From contig NZ_GG694007.1 in the NCBI RefSeq assembly GCF_000160695.1, positions 61,842-125,841 of the forward strand: a DNA stretch of 64,000 nucleotides, read 5' to 3'. The translations under genes and the position numbers were made by a program. This stretch comes from Centipeda flueggei ATCC 43531. GTDB taxonomy: Bacteria > Bacillota > Negativicutes > Selenomonadales > Selenomonadaceae. Below, one piece after another: positions 23,622 to 32,436 of the stretch. Under the pieces are notes generated by a model. The model did not search any database and had not been told where the DNA came from. It saw only the letters and a program-made list of their open reading frames with translations. The stretch's first letter is position 1. Each line of letters starts with the position of its first letter.

Positions 23622-24173
23622 AGTTAAGGAGATGTTAGAGTGGCAGGCTGATTCAGGACAGGCTGCCCCCATGTGATCCGTAAGCACATGGTGTATCTCC
23701 TTCGGGGATTTCCCACCGTGTTGACCGACGGTTGTTGGAGAGGGACACGGGATGCACCTCGCTGGCTGAGTGAGGAAGCAGCCGCAGCGTCCACGACGGA
23801 CTGGGAGGAGATTCCGATGGGTTACTGACTGGCCGCAAAGGTCTGCACCGTGCACCCCGACCCGGTGGGTCGGACGGGGATGCCGAGCGAAGGTGCGGCA
23901 GGGAATGCGGCAGCCCGCATGGGGTGGGCACAAGAGGGCATGGATTAGCGCATGACAAGGAGGACATCCCCGGTGACAGCGGGGGGGCAGGATGTGCGCA
24001 CAGAGAACATGTCGTGGTAGTTTCTCAGCGTTTTTGCCGGAAAGTTCCGCATCTCATGCTAGCGGCGATGTGGAATGAAGCATGGATCGTTTGAACGAAA
24101 AGAGTTACCTATCACTTCCCGTATTTTCCTCAGAACCGCCGATGCGTGACGAGAAAGCGCGTCGGCGGTTTTG
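23622..24173 (+). ncRNA. Large structured non-coding RNA, family unassigned
   Basis: About 550 bases bounded by a near-consensus promoter and an intrinsic terminator (AACCGCCGA/TCGGCGGTT at 24134-24170, then TTTTG). No convincing reading frame is seen on either strand. Complementary pairs are dense and in order: GGCAG/CTGCC (23642-23667), CCATGTG/CACATGG (23669-23691), a UUCG-capped hairpin at 23695-23709, CCGTGT/ACACGG (from 23716), GGCTG/CAGCC (23764-23783), GTCC/GGAC, CCGACCC/GGGTCGG (23857-23873), ATGCGG/CCGCAT (23905-23920), and a two-part helix ACATC..CCCCG/CGGGG..GATGT (23964-23995). Size and build resemble the large ornate RNAs (OLE, ROOL, GOLLD). RNase P, tmRNA, SRP RNA and group II intron landmarks were looked for and not found. 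Confidence 0.65.
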
Positions 24174-24249
24174 TTCTGCCCTCTGCACGTGCCGCCGATA
24201 GTGCCAGACGCATACACGTCCCGAATCAGCACTCATTGATATGTTATTT

Positions 24250-24277
24250 TTGCTATTTTTGATTTACGTGCTATAAT
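24250..24277 (+). promoter_or_regulatory. Promoter of the OPT transporter gene
   Basis: TTGCTA, 16 bases, TATAAT, about 40 bases before the ATG. Confidence 0.6.
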
Positions 24278-24318
24278 ACAGATGTTTTTCATTTTTCATT
24301 GAGTAAGGTGGTATTGGC

Positions 24319-26346
24319 ATGACACACTCCGAAAACGAGTTCATGCAGCACGAACTGCGGCTCCCTGAGCTGACGGTGCGCGGCATGATCCTCGGCGCAA
24401 TCCTCACCATCATCTTTACCGCATCAAACGTCTACCTCGGCCTCAAGGTCGGTCTGACGTTCTCCTCCGCCATTCCGGCGGCGGTCATCTCGATGGCGGT
24501 GCTCAAGATGGCAAAGGATGCAAACATCCTCGAGAACAACATGGTGCAGACACAGGCATCGGCAGCAGGTACGCTGTCCGCCATCATCTTCATCATCCCG
24601 GGCATGCTCATGATCGGCTACTGGCAGGACTTTGAGTTCTGGCAGACGCTCGTCGTCTCTGCCTGCGGCGGCTGCCTCGGGGTCCTCTTCACCATCCCGC
24701 TGCGGCGTGCGATGGTTGTCCACAGCGACCTTGCCTACCCGGAGGGCGTCGCTGCGGCGGAGATCCTGAAGGTCGGCTCGCATGCGGACAGCCGCGAGCA
24801 GCACGGCTCTGGACTGAAGGAGATTCTCTCGGGCAGTGCCGTTGCGGGCGTGATCGCTTTCCTCACGAATGGTCTGCAGGTGCTCGGCGGCAGCCTCTCC
24901 GCATGGTTCCACGTCGGACGCGGCATGACCCAGCTCCCGCTCGGCTACTCGTCGGCACTCGTCGGTGCGGGCTACCTCATCGGCATCACGAGCGGACTCG
25001 CGATGCTGATTGGTATCGCCATCGCGTGGGCGGGCTTCGTCCCCTACTTCACCATCACCGATGTCCTCCCCGACGGCATGACCCTGCAGAAATTCGCGGG
25101 TGCCGTCTATCAGCAGAAGGTGCGCCTCATCGGCGCCGGCGCAATGGGTGTCGCCGCCATCTGGACGCTGCTCTGCCTCGCGCGCCCCGTCATTGACGGC
25201 GTAAAGGAGTCCATCGCAGGCGCACGCGCAGACAGCGCAGAGCGCGGTCTACACCGCATGGACATCGATATGACGATGAAGAGCGTCGGGCTCGTCTTTG
25301 CCGTCACCGTCATCGGACTGCTCGCGATCTTCTACGCCTTCGTCAGCCCCGAGCAGATCCCGGGCAGTCAGAAAATCATCTTCACTCTCGTCGGCGTTGG
25401 CGTCGCCGTCCTCATGGGCTTCTTCGTTGCCGCCGCCTGCGCCTATATGGCAGGTCTCGTCGGCACATCCTCCAGCCCGATCTCGGGCATCGGCATCCTC
25501 GGCATCATCGTTGCATCGCTCGTCATGTACGCGCTGTGCTCCATGTTCGGCATCTTCGCGCTGCCGGGCGGCGAGAAATTTGCGACGGCGACCGCCATCT
25601 TTACCACGTCGATCATCCTCGCAATCGCCTGCATCTCGAATGACAATATGCAGGATCTCAAGACCGGCTATCTCGTCGGCGCAACGCCGTGGCGTCAGCA
25701 GGTCGCGCTCCTCATCGGCTGCGTGATCGGCGCGCTCGTCATCGCCCCCGTGCTCAACCTCCTCTATGAGGCGTATGGGTTCTCGGGCGCGCTGCCGCGT
25801 GCCGGCATGGATCCCGCGCAGGCACTCGCCGCACCGCAGGCAGTGCTCATGACGACCATCGCTCAGGGAATTTTCTCGCAGAAGCTCGCATGGGAGTACA
25901 TCTACATCGGCATCGGGGTCGGCATCGTGCTCGTCCTCATCGACCTCTTCCTGCGCCGCTCGACGAAGAATCTCGCCATGCCGCCGCTCGCCGTCGGTAT
26001 GGGCATCTACCTCCCGCCCGTCATCCAGACACCGCTCGTCGTCGGTGCGGTCCTCGGCTACTTCATCAACCGTCACCTGCGTCAGACGAAGGGGGAGGAG
26101 GCGGAGCGCGCAGGTCTGCGGCGCGGCACGCTCTTTGCCTCGGGGCTCATCGTCGGTGAGTCCATCATCGGCGTCCTCCTGGCAGGCATCATCGTCATCT
26201 CCGTCTCGAACGGCGGCAGCGAAAGCCCTCTCGCCGTCGTCGGTGCCGACTTTGCCGGCACTGCCGAGATGCTTGGGCTCCTCGTCTTCCTCGGCGTTCT
26301 CGTCCTCTTCAGCAAAGTCGTGCTGAGCGGGAAAAAGGAAGCATGA
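24319..26346 (+). CDS. OPT-family oligopeptide transporter
   Basis: 675 residues with about 15 hydrophobic segments. ELRLPELTVRGMILGAILTIIFTASNVYLGLKVGLTFSSAIPAAV (start), DLAYPEGVAAAEILK and GTSSSPISGIGIL are signatures of the bacterial OPT (EspB/YgiY-like) branch. It is an inner-membrane importer of oligopeptides or peptide-metal complexes driven by the proton gradient. ATG behind AAGGTGG. It has its own promoter and terminator, so it is transcribed alone. Confidence 0.92.
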   Translation: MTHSENEFMQHELRLPELTVRGMILGAILTIIFTASNVYLGLKVGLTFSSAIPAAVISMAVLKMAKDANILENNMVQTQASAAGTLSAIIFIIPGMLMIGYWQDFEFWQTLVVSACGGCLGVLFTIPLRRAMVVHSDLAYPEGVAAAEILKVGSHADSREQHGSGLKEILSGSAVAGVIAFLTNGLQVLGGSLSAWFHVGRGMTQLPLGYSSALVGAGYLIGITSGLAMLIGIAIAWAGFVPYFTITDVLPDGMTLQKFAGAVYQQKVRLIGAGAMGVAAIWTLLCLARPVIDGVKESIAGARADSAERGLHRMDIDMTMKSVGLVFAVTVIGLLAIFYAFVSPEQIPGSQKIIFTLVGVGVAVLMGFFVAAACAYMAGLVGTSSSPISGIGILGIIVASLVMYALCSMFGIFALPGGEKFATATAIFTTSIILAIACISNDNMQDLKTGYLVGATPWRQQVALLIGCVIGALVIAPVLNLLYEAYGFSGALPRAGMDPAQALAAPQAVLMTTIAQGIFSQKLAWEYIYIGIGVGIVLVLIDLFLRRSTKNLAMPPLAVGMGIYLPPVIQTPLVVGAVLGYFINRHLRQTKGEEAERAGLRRGTLFASGLIVGESIIGVLLAGIIVISVSNGGSESPLAVVGADFAGTAEMLGLLVFLGVLVLFSKVVLSGKKEA

Positions 26347-26365
26347 AATTTTTCGCAAAAGCGGA

Positions 26366-26403
26366 AACGCCATCGGCAAACATGACCGATGGCGTTTCTT
26401 TCA
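26366..26403 (+). terminator. Terminator of the OPT gene
   Basis: AACGCCATCGG and CCGATGGCGTT form 11 pairs, followed by TCTTTC. Confidence 0.85.
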
Positions 26404-26442
26404 AACGAAGAATATTGCATCATCATCAAAGAGGTGAATGAG

Positions 26443-26862
26443 ATGAATCTACGGGACGAATTTGAGCGCATCATGCGCGAACAGCGCGAGATCGCGCTCG
26501 CAACAACGACGGACGGGCTGCCGCATGTCCGCATTGTGAACTTCTACTATGCCCCCGAGGAACACTGCGTCTACTTCGCCACGTTCAAAGACAACGAGAA
26601 GGTCGTCGAGATCGCGGCAAATCCGAATATCGCATTCACTACCGTTCCGCACAACGGCACAAACGAACACGTCCGCGCGAGCGGACGCGCCGTGAAGTCT
26701 GCGCGCACCGTCTACGATCTCGCGGCACTCTTTGCCGCAAAGATCCCACGCTATCAGGAGACCATTGATGCTGTCGGCGACGACCTCATCCTCTACGAAA
26801 TCTCGCTCAACACAGCGGTTGTCACCATCGACATGGAGCATATCGAGCGCATCCGGCTCTGA
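26443..26862 (+). CDS. Pyridoxamine 5'-phosphate oxidase-family flavoprotein
   Basis: 139 residues from the ATG at 26443 (GAGGTG upstream); an in-frame ATG at 26389 lies in the preceding terminator. The split-barrel features are EIALATTTDGLPHVRIVNFYYAPEEHCVYFATF, NIAFTTVPHNGTNEHVRASGRAV and the ending TAVVTIDMEHIERIRL. Proteins of this small group bind FMN and often act as general flavin reductases or as detoxifying enzymes. The true substrate is not predictable. Confidence 0.85.
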   Translation: MNLRDEFERIMREQREIALATTTDGLPHVRIVNFYYAPEEHCVYFATFKDNEKVVEIAANPNIAFTTVPHNGTNEHVRASGRAVKSARTVYDLAALFAAKIPRYQETIDAVGDDLILYEISLNTAVVTIDMEHIERIRL

Positions 26863-26900
26863 GAGTGGGCCGGCAATCGAGGCTGCCGCACGAAGTTTTA

Positions 26901-26954
26901 TGACCTGCCCCCCAAAGGTTAGATGAGAAGATCGGCCTTTGGGGGGGCAGGTCA
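26901..26954. repeat. 54-bp palindrome made of two IS3-like ends
   Basis: TGACCTGCCCCCCAAAGG at the left is repeated inverted at the right as CCTTTGGGGGGGCAGGTCA, around a 17-base centre containing TTAGATGAGAAGATCGG. Ends beginning TGACCTGCCCCC-AAA-GTTAGA are typical of IS3-family insertion sequences, so this looks like both ends of an element with nothing left between. It may now act as a two-way terminator between convergent genes. It follows GGCTGCCGCACGAAGTTT, half of the local terminator family. Confidence 0.6.
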
Positions 26955-26972
26955 TATTCCAATCGGAACAAA

Positions 26973-28241
26973 TTAATCTTCATTTTTCAGCACGCCCGCA
27001 TGCTGTAAAACTTTTTCTTTCACCGCACTCACATCGTCGATTTTTATGTATCGCTCGGGCGCCCACGCGACCGGGGATAAATGCTCGTTAAATGCATCGA
27101 TTTTCTCGTCGTTGAAGATATTATTGACCGCGGTAAACTCCGTGCCGCCAAATACTTTGACAAAATCTTGATACGTCCCGCCGTCGATATCCGCGACATT
27201 ATTTTCGGCATATATTTTCGAGTTTTTTCCGACGCCCAACGAATACGCATAACGGTATGCGCCGTTTTCATCGTCCGTTTGGTAGTAATTATTATACACG
27301 TGAACCTTGCCAAATCTCACTCTCGGTGCACGCTGAACCAAATTATGGAAGTAGTTATGATGCAGCGTCACATTCAGTTTCCCGTCATCCGCCGTTTTTG
27401 CATCGCTGTTCCCGATCAAAATCGCTTTATTATGCCGTTCAAAAACATTGTATGACATCGTGATGTCGTCCGCCTGATTTACGATATCGACCAAACCGTC
27501 CCGATGCTCGTATTCACGATGAAAATACGTTTCCGTCGGCTGCTGCGCATCCTCGAAATGACAATGATCGATCCAAATATGCGTGCCGCCACGGATCGTA
27601 ATGCTGTCATACTGGGAATTCCAGCTGCCGTCCGGCCCATCGTTTGGATCCCACGACGGGAAAAAATCATACGGGGACTCAAACATGATATTTCGGATGA
27701 TAACGTTATCCGCATCGAGGACTAAATCCACGCCCTTTAATTTCGCATGTTCAATCCCAATGATGCTCGTATTGGCGGGGACATGAACCATGATGTTTTT
27801 TTCCTGATTTTTTTGAGATTGTTTTCTCTTTTCTTCCTGCTCTTCTTTTCGGCTTTTCGGCGCATTACTATGCGGCGCATGCGACTCCAAATACTGCTGA
27901 AAATCATAGCCCTCCGCCATATAATCTTCCTTCGTCAGGTGCTTGCCATCCGCATCCGTATCGAAGTCAATCGTTCCGTAAATCATCAAAATCCTAGGTT
28001 CCGTGTTCTTTCGATTCCCCAATGCGGCAACAAACTCCTGCCTATTGGTCACGCGGAAGATATTGTCCTCTACGGCAGCAGCCCCGCCGGTCGTACCGCT
28101 GCCCTCTGCGGCAAATCCATCATTTTTAGCGAGCACCTCCCGGATAAAATCTGGTTTTTCCAATGGATTTTGTGCAATCAACAACATCCCACCGACTGCT
28201 GCGGCACATATAAATGCGAGAAGGGAAATTTCTTTTTTCAT
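26973..28241 (-). CDS. Secreted pectate lyase, polysaccharide lyase family 1
   Basis: 422 residues. N-terminal signal peptide or anchor: KKEISLLAFICAAAVGGMLLIA. The parallel beta-helix of pectate lyases is seen from about residue 150: VPANTSIIGIEHAKLKG, NVIIRNIMFESPYDFFP, WNSQYDSITIRGGTHIWIDHCHFED (Ca-binding Asp region) and the active-site arginine run LVQRAPRVRFGKVHVYNNYY. It cleaves polygalacturonate by beta-elimination outside the cytoplasm. A lysine/glutamate-rich insert (SRKEEQEEKRKQSQKN) sits near residue 130. The gene is clearly richer in A+T than its neighbours and lies next to an insertion-sequence relic, which suggests acquisition. Confidence 0.88.
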   Translation of the reverse strand: MKKEISLLAFICAAAVGGMLLIAQNPLEKPDFIREVLAKNDGFAAEGSGTTGGAAAVEDNIFRVTNRQEFVAALGNRKNTEPRILMIYGTIDFDTDADGKHLTKEDYMAEGYDFQQYLESHAPHSNAPKSRKEEQEEKRKQSQKNQEKNIMVHVPANTSIIGIEHAKLKGVDLVLDADNVIIRNIMFESPYDFFPSWDPNDGPDGSWNSQYDSITIRGGTHIWIDHCHFEDAQQPTETYFHREYEHRDGLVDIVNQADDITMSYNVFERHNKAILIGNSDAKTADDGKLNVTLHHNYFHNLVQRAPRVRFGKVHVYNNYYQTDDENGAYRYAYSLGVGKNSKIYAENNVADIDGGTYQDFVKVFGGTEFTAVNNIFNDEKIDAFNEHLSPVAWAPERYIKIDDVSAVKEKVLQHAGVLKNED

Positions 28242-28288
28242 ACCTTTATCCTTCCCTATTCCCGTTACCCATGCATGCGGACTATTCC

Positions 28289-28325
28289 GAAAAACAAAAC
28301 ACGGCAGGGCAGAAGCCTTACCGTG
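28289..28325 (-). terminator. Terminator of the PRC-barrel gene
   Basis: On the minus strand CACGGTAAGGC, TTCT loop, GCCCTGCCGTG, then TTTTGTTTTT. Confidence 0.85.
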
Positions 28326-28344
28326 CTAGAGATTTATCTAAACG

Positions 28345-29235
28345 TTACTGTGCGCTCATCGAGAGTTCGATGAACTTGTTGCCGAGCTTGGCCTTCTGGA
28401 GGACTTCCTCGGTGATGTCCGCGCCCGCCTCGACGATGACGACGCCGTTGTCCATCTTGATGGTGCGCGTCGCCTTCTTGCCGAGGAGGAAGCGGCGATG
28501 ACGATCCTCGTTTGCACGCTCTGCATTCTTGTCGTCGTCAGCTGTGGACTCCTCCTCTGCCGCAGGCTCTGCTGCAGGTTCCTCTGCGGGAGTCTCGGGA
28601 GCAGATTCCTCCGCTGCAGGCGCCTCCGCTGCAGGCGCCTCTGCCGCAGGTGCCGGTGCGGGCTCAGGTACAGCAGGTGCAGGAGCCGGCTCAGCCGCAG
28701 CGGGCTTTGCCACGGTTTCTTTTACAGCGGGTGCCGCCGGTGCAGACGCTGCGTCAGATTTTTTTCCTGCATCACCTTCCGGGGAGATCACCGTGACTTC
28801 CTTACCGAAGATCGCGACCTGATCTGCCGTGACCTCGGATGTCGATCCCTCAGGCGCAGTGATCTCGCATTTCTCGATGCTGCCGTCGTCACCGATGTAG
28901 ATCTCTGTGATATTGCCCTGAATGACACCCGTGCGCGTGATCGCCTTTGTGCCGATGACGCGGATGTTGTCGTCGAGCAGGGTTTCAAAATCTCCCGCCG
29001 CATCGAGCGTGAGGATGTTCTCACTGTTGTTGATGGTGACTGCATCATCGCCGACGGCAATCACGTTATCATAGGGAATGAGCTTGACTCCGCGATACCA
29101 GTCCTCGTCCTCAATCGTGATCGCCGCCACGATACGGTTCGGCGCATCGATGAGGAGTGTCTTGCTCATGCCGAGCTCACGGCCCTCTGTGATGCTGATG
29201 ACAGGAAGTCCCAGGATGTCAACGCTTTTCTTCAT
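28345..29235 (-). CDS. PRC-barrel domain protein with Pro-Ala-Glu-rich linker
   Basis: 296 residues; ATG behind GGAGGAATACAC. Two PRC-barrel units occur in the first 160 residues (SVDILGLPVISITEGRELGMSKTLLIDA and GTKAITRTGVIQGNITEIYIGDDGSIEKCEI). They are followed by a low-complexity stretch of about 75 residues rich in Pro, Ala and Glu, and a C-terminal block (RRFLLGKKATRTIKMDNGVVIVEAGADITEEVLQKAKLGNKFIEL) that resembles the end of PRC/YrrD-like proteins. PRC-barrels serve in RNA processing and protein binding. No precise role is evident. No signal peptide. Confidence 0.8.
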   Translation of the reverse strand: MKKSVDILGLPVISITEGRELGMSKTLLIDAPNRIVAAITIEDEDWYRGVKLIPYDNVIAVGDDAVTINNSENILTLDAAGDFETLLDDNIRVIGTKAITRTGVIQGNITEIYIGDDGSIEKCEITAPEGSTSEVTADQVAIFGKEVTVISPEGDAGKKSDAASAPAAPAVKETVAKPAAAEPAPAPAVPEPAPAPAAEAPAAEAPAAEESAPETPAEEPAAEPAAEEESTADDDKNAERANEDRHRRFLLGKKATRTIKMDNGVVIVEAGADITEEVLQKAKLGNKFIELSMSAQ

Positions 29236-29269
29236 GTGTATTCCTCCATTTTACTAAAAATGTCAGGTG

Positions 29270-29968
29270 TTATTGCCCGTCCGCCTGCCGGTCAGCCGCA
29301 GCAAGCACGTCCTCCGGCACATCGCCGAAGGGGAGCGCAGGCGTCCCCCGCGCAGTGAGCATATCAGAAACGGCGCGCAGGATTTTGCGGGAGCGTTCAA
29401 ACTCCTGCACCATGACGACGTTCTTTGCAATAATCGGCAGCGTCAGTGCCTCGTCAAGGAGGCCGAGCGCTGCAGCATAGTTCCCCAGCCGCTTGTAGAG
29501 CGTAGAGAGTTCGATGATGAGAAACGGCATATATGAGTTATTCGGATAGGATGAGAGGGCACGCCGATAGGCGGCGACGGCACGCAGCGGCTCCGTCTCA
29601 GCCGACTCATAGGCGATATCCAGCAGAGCCTCCAGGCTCTCAGGCAGGTTCTCTTCAACCGATGTTTTGCGCGGCAATATCGTCACAGACGCATCCAGAC
29701 GCACCGGTGCGTCATCCGCTGTGTCCATGCACGTGTCGGTGCAGCATTTCTCAAGGATGAGCGGCTCATGCTCCGTCCGGCGCCGCGCCCGCGCCGCCAT
29801 CAGGCGATTGTAGAGGGTAACGAGAAGCCCTGCTCCCGCGATCGCCCCTGCGATGCGCCAGTAGTAGGTCTGCATCAGTGACGGCAGGAGGAAGATCACT
29901 CCCGCAACGAGCACTGCACTGATGAGAACGGTGAGGACCAGCGAAGAACGCTGTATCTCTTGCAGCAT
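29270..29968 (-). CDS. Membrane-anchored TPR-like protein
   Basis: 232 residues from the ATG at 29968 behind GGAAGGGGG; an in-frame upstream ATG at 30016 lacks a site. Two close transmembrane segments (SLVLTVLISAVLVAGVIFLLPSL and WRIAGAIAGAGLLVTLYNRL) are followed by a cytosolic helical region with one or two TPR-like units (EALLDIAYESAETEPLRAVAAYRRAL, LSTLYKRLGNYAAALGLLDEALTL). It lies 34 bases upstream of the PRC-barrel gene on the same strand, so they are likely cotranscribed. No family name is offered. Confidence 0.65.
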   Translation of the reverse strand: MLQEIQRSSLVLTVLISAVLVAGVIFLLPSLMQTYYWRIAGAIAGAGLLVTLYNRLMAARARRRTEHEPLILEKCCTDTCMDTADDAPVRLDASVTILPRKTSVEENLPESLEALLDIAYESAETEPLRAVAAYRRALSSYPNNSYMPFLIIELSTLYKRLGNYAAALGLLDEALTLPIIAKNVVMVQEFERSRKILRAVSDMLTARGTPALPFGDVPEDVLAAADRQADGQ

Positions 29969-30239
29969 CGCCGTGCCCCCTTCCTGCGGGTCTCTCCCTT
30001 CACGGCAATCTCCCATATCATATAGTCACTCTAAGACGCTTTCGACGCAAATAGGGAAAATCCTTCTCTCATATCCAAAATTTTGTGAAAAACAATAAAA
30101 ACTTTTTTTGCAGGAGGGTTTTTTCGTGCGTATTTTTATAGTATAATAACCGTGATATTCGTTTGCGCGCGAACTTCAACAACGGATGCGCGCAAGGGGT
30201 CCTATGGTGATTTATTACATCGGATGGGAGAGGTTTTAT

Positions 30240-30506
30240 ATGACGCAGGAGACAGTAACCATCGAGAACAAGACGGGCATTCACGCGCGTCCCGCATCGG
30301 TTTTCGTTCAGACGGCGACGAAGTTCAAGTCCAAGATCCAGATCGAGGCAAAGGGCAAGAAGGTCGATGCCAAGAGCATTCTCATGCTGATGAGCATGGG
30401 GCTCGTGCAGGGCACGCAGATGAATATCATCGCCGAGGGTGAGGATGAGGCAGATGCCGTGAAGGCTCTTGCCGATCTCGTCAACTCGAAGTTCGGCGAG
30501 GAGTAA
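30240..30506 (+). CDS. ptsH: Phosphocarrier protein HPr
   Basis: 88 residues from the ATG at 30240 behind GGGAGAGG. The active-site histidine is His15 in GIHARPAS and the regulatory serine is Ser46 in KSILMLMSMG, both at the standard positions. It takes phosphate from enzyme I at His15 and hands it to sugar-specific enzymes II. The presence of Ser46 suggests control by HPr kinase/phosphorylase and CcpA-type regulation, usual in Firmicutes. A TATAAT at 30142-30147 may be its promoter. A terminator separates it from ptsI. Confidence 0.95.
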   Translation: MTQETVTIENKTGIHARPASVFVQTATKFKSKIQIEAKGKKVDAKSILMLMSMGLVQGTQMNIIAEGEDEADAVKALADLVNSKFGEE

Positions 30507-30518
30507 GACCATACGGAG

Positions 30519-30554
30519 GACGCCCGAGGGTACATATTCCTCGCGGCGTTTTTT
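30519..30554 (+). terminator. Terminator or attenuator between ptsH and ptsI
   Basis: CGCC-C-GAGG pairs with CCTCG-C-GGCG and is followed by six T. It would keep HPr in excess over enzyme I through partial readthrough. Confidence 0.7.
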
Positions 30555-30613
30555 CATCAGTCACCACAGAAAAATTTTCACTGTGCAGATTCCCATGGGG
30601 AAAGGGGATTGTT

Positions 30614-32347
30614 ATGGCAGAAACCATCCGTGGAAAAGGCGTCATCTCCGGCATCGCTGTCGGACAGGTCCTGCTCGCTGGGCAGAACCTTGACGGCTAC
30701 CTTGCCGCCTATAAACCAGGTACGGTGGACGAGGAGCAGGCAAAGGCGAATGAGGCAATCTCCGCCGTCACTGAGGTGCTGCTCTCAACCATCGACCGTC
30801 TGCGCAAAGAGGAGCAGACGGAGCAGGCCGCCATTCTCGAGGCGCACCGCATGATGGTGCAGGACCCCATGATGGCGGAGAACATCGCCGCCAAGATTGC
30901 CGCAACAGGCAGTGCCCCGCAAGGCATCCTCGACGCGGCGAACGAGCAGGCACAGCTCTTTGAGCAGATGGAGGACGAGTACTTCGCCGCGCGCGCGGTC
31001 GATCTGCGCGACGTGGGCAAGCGCATCGCGAAATACGTCCTCGGCGTCAAGGAGCCGGAGATCGGCTCCAGTCAGGTCATCCTCGTCGGCGAGGAGATCG
31101 AGCCGTCCGTCGTCGCAGGCATGCCCACCGAGCAGATCGCGGGCGTCATCCTCGGCTCGGGCAGCGCGACGAGCCACGTCGTCATCATCGCAAAGGCACG
31201 CGCCATCCCGACCGTCCTCGGCATCGGCGACAAGATCGACCTCATCCATGACGGCGACGAGGTCATCCTCGACGGCAGCCGCGGCGACATCGTCATCCGC
31301 CCGACGGAGGAGGAGCGCTCCCTCTACGAGACGAAGATCGAGGAGCAGAAAAAACTCGCGGCGCACTACGCCGCGCTCAAGGATCTCCCCGCTGTCACAA
31401 AGGACGGCGTGCGCGTCGAGCTGACGGCAAACATCGGCACGCACATGGACGTGGACAACGCGTTGACTTACGGTGCGGAGGGCGTCGGGCTGTTCCGCTC
31501 CGAGTTCATCTTCATGGGCTCGACAACGATCCCGACGGAAGAGGATCAGTTCAAGGCATACCGCGCCGCGGTCGAGAAATGCGGCGGCAACATCTGCGTC
31601 ATACGCACGATGGACATCGGCGGCGACAAGCCCCTGCCCTATCTCAACATCGACCCGGAGGAGAACCCATTCCTCGGCTATCGCGCCCTGCGCATCAGCC
31701 TCGACCGGCACGACCTCTTCCTCCCGCAGATCAAGGCGATCCTGCGCGCCGGCCTCTACGGCAAGGCGGCGATGATGGTGCCGATGGTCATCAGCGTCAG
31801 CGAGATCCAGCGCGTGCAGAAGCTCGTCGAGCAGGCCAAGGTCGAGCTCGCCCACGAGGGCAAGGAGTACTCCGACGACGTACAGGTCGGCATCATGGTC
31901 GAGACCCCTGCCGCCGCTGTCGTCTCCTCACTCCTCGCACCGTACGTGGACTTCTTCAGCATCGGAACGAATGATCTCATCCAGTACACCCTCGCGGTCG
32001 ACCGCGGCAACGCGCAGATCGCCCATCTCTACAACCCGTTCAATCCTGCCGTCCTGCGTCTCATCAAGCGCACAATCGAGAGTGCGCGCGAAGCGGGCAT
32101 CTGGGTGGGCATGTGCGGCGAGATGGCAAGCGACCCGTACGCCGCCGTCCTCCTCCTCGGCATGGGCATCTCGGAGCTCTCCATGAGCGCGCCGTCCATT
32201 CCGCGCGTCAAGGAGATGATCCGCTCCGTCACCATGGAACAGGCAAAGCAGCTCCTCGACGATGTGATGAAGATGGAGCACGGCGTCGATATCCGCGCCT
32301 ACATGCACAAGACGCTCGAGGCATCGGACGCCAGCGCGAAAATCTGA
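30614..32347 (+). CDS. ptsI: PTS enzyme I (phosphoenolpyruvate-protein phosphotransferase)
   Basis: 577 residues; ATG behind GGGGAAAGGGG. The phosphorylated histidine is His188 in GSGSATSHVVIIAKA; the PEP-binding barrel has GVGLFRSEFIFM, NPFLGYRALRISL and the catalytic cysteine in GMCGEMASDP (about residue 502). It moves phosphate from PEP to HPr. Length agrees with the family (about 575). It forms an operon with ptsH across a weak terminator and is followed by a strong one. Confidence 0.95.
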   Translation: MAETIRGKGVISGIAVGQVLLAGQNLDGYLAAYKPGTVDEEQAKANEAISAVTEVLLSTIDRLRKEEQTEQAAILEAHRMMVQDPMMAENIAAKIAATGSAPQGILDAANEQAQLFEQMEDEYFAARAVDLRDVGKRIAKYVLGVKEPEIGSSQVILVGEEIEPSVVAGMPTEQIAGVILGSGSATSHVVIIAKARAIPTVLGIGDKIDLIHDGDEVILDGSRGDIVIRPTEEERSLYETKIEEQKKLAAHYAALKDLPAVTKDGVRVELTANIGTHMDVDNALTYGAEGVGLFRSEFIFMGSTTIPTEEDQFKAYRAAVEKCGGNICVIRTMDIGGDKPLPYLNIDPEENPFLGYRALRISLDRHDLFLPQIKAILRAGLYGKAAMMVPMVISVSEIQRVQKLVEQAKVELAHEGKEYSDDVQVGIMVETPAAAVVSSLLAPYVDFFSIGTNDLIQYTLAVDRGNAQIAHLYNPFNPAVLRLIKRTIESAREAGIWVGMCGEMASDPYAAVLLLGMGISELSMSAPSIPRVKEMIRSVTMEQAKQLLDDVMKMEHGVDIRAYMHKTLEASDASAKI

Positions 32348-32374
32348 GGAATCGCTGATCCGTGATTCTCTGAA
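32345..32374. repeat. Remnant of the MITE-like repeat (ends only), copy D
   Basis: TGAGGAATCGCTGAT followed directly by CCGTGATTCTCTGA looks like the two ends of the repeat seen at 15027, 54399 and 62025 with the inside missing. It begins within the stop codon of ptsI. Confidence 0.4.
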
Positions 32375-32388
32375 AATCTATGCAGACT

Positions 32389-32436
32389 AGGGGCTGTTGA
32401 CGAAGTGACAAACTTCGTATCACAGCCCCTGTTTTG
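32389..32436 (+). terminator. Terminator of ptsHI
   Basis: AGGGGCTGT and ACAGCCCCT, with inner GAAGT/ACTTC, then GTTTTG. Same build as terminators at 38368 and 61909. Confidence 0.85.

Noticed and set aside
23764..23790. GAGGAAGCAGCCGCAG, similar to the SRP RNA domain IV motif
   Set aside because: Lacks the GGTCAGG-x-CCGG context of SRP RNA, and the surrounding pairs do not make the SRP helix.
23517..23967. Open frames on the minus strand across the large RNA
   Set aside because: Cys/Pro/Arg-rich, without ribosome sites, and mirror the GC-rich stems; the plus-strand RNA promoter and terminator explain the region better.
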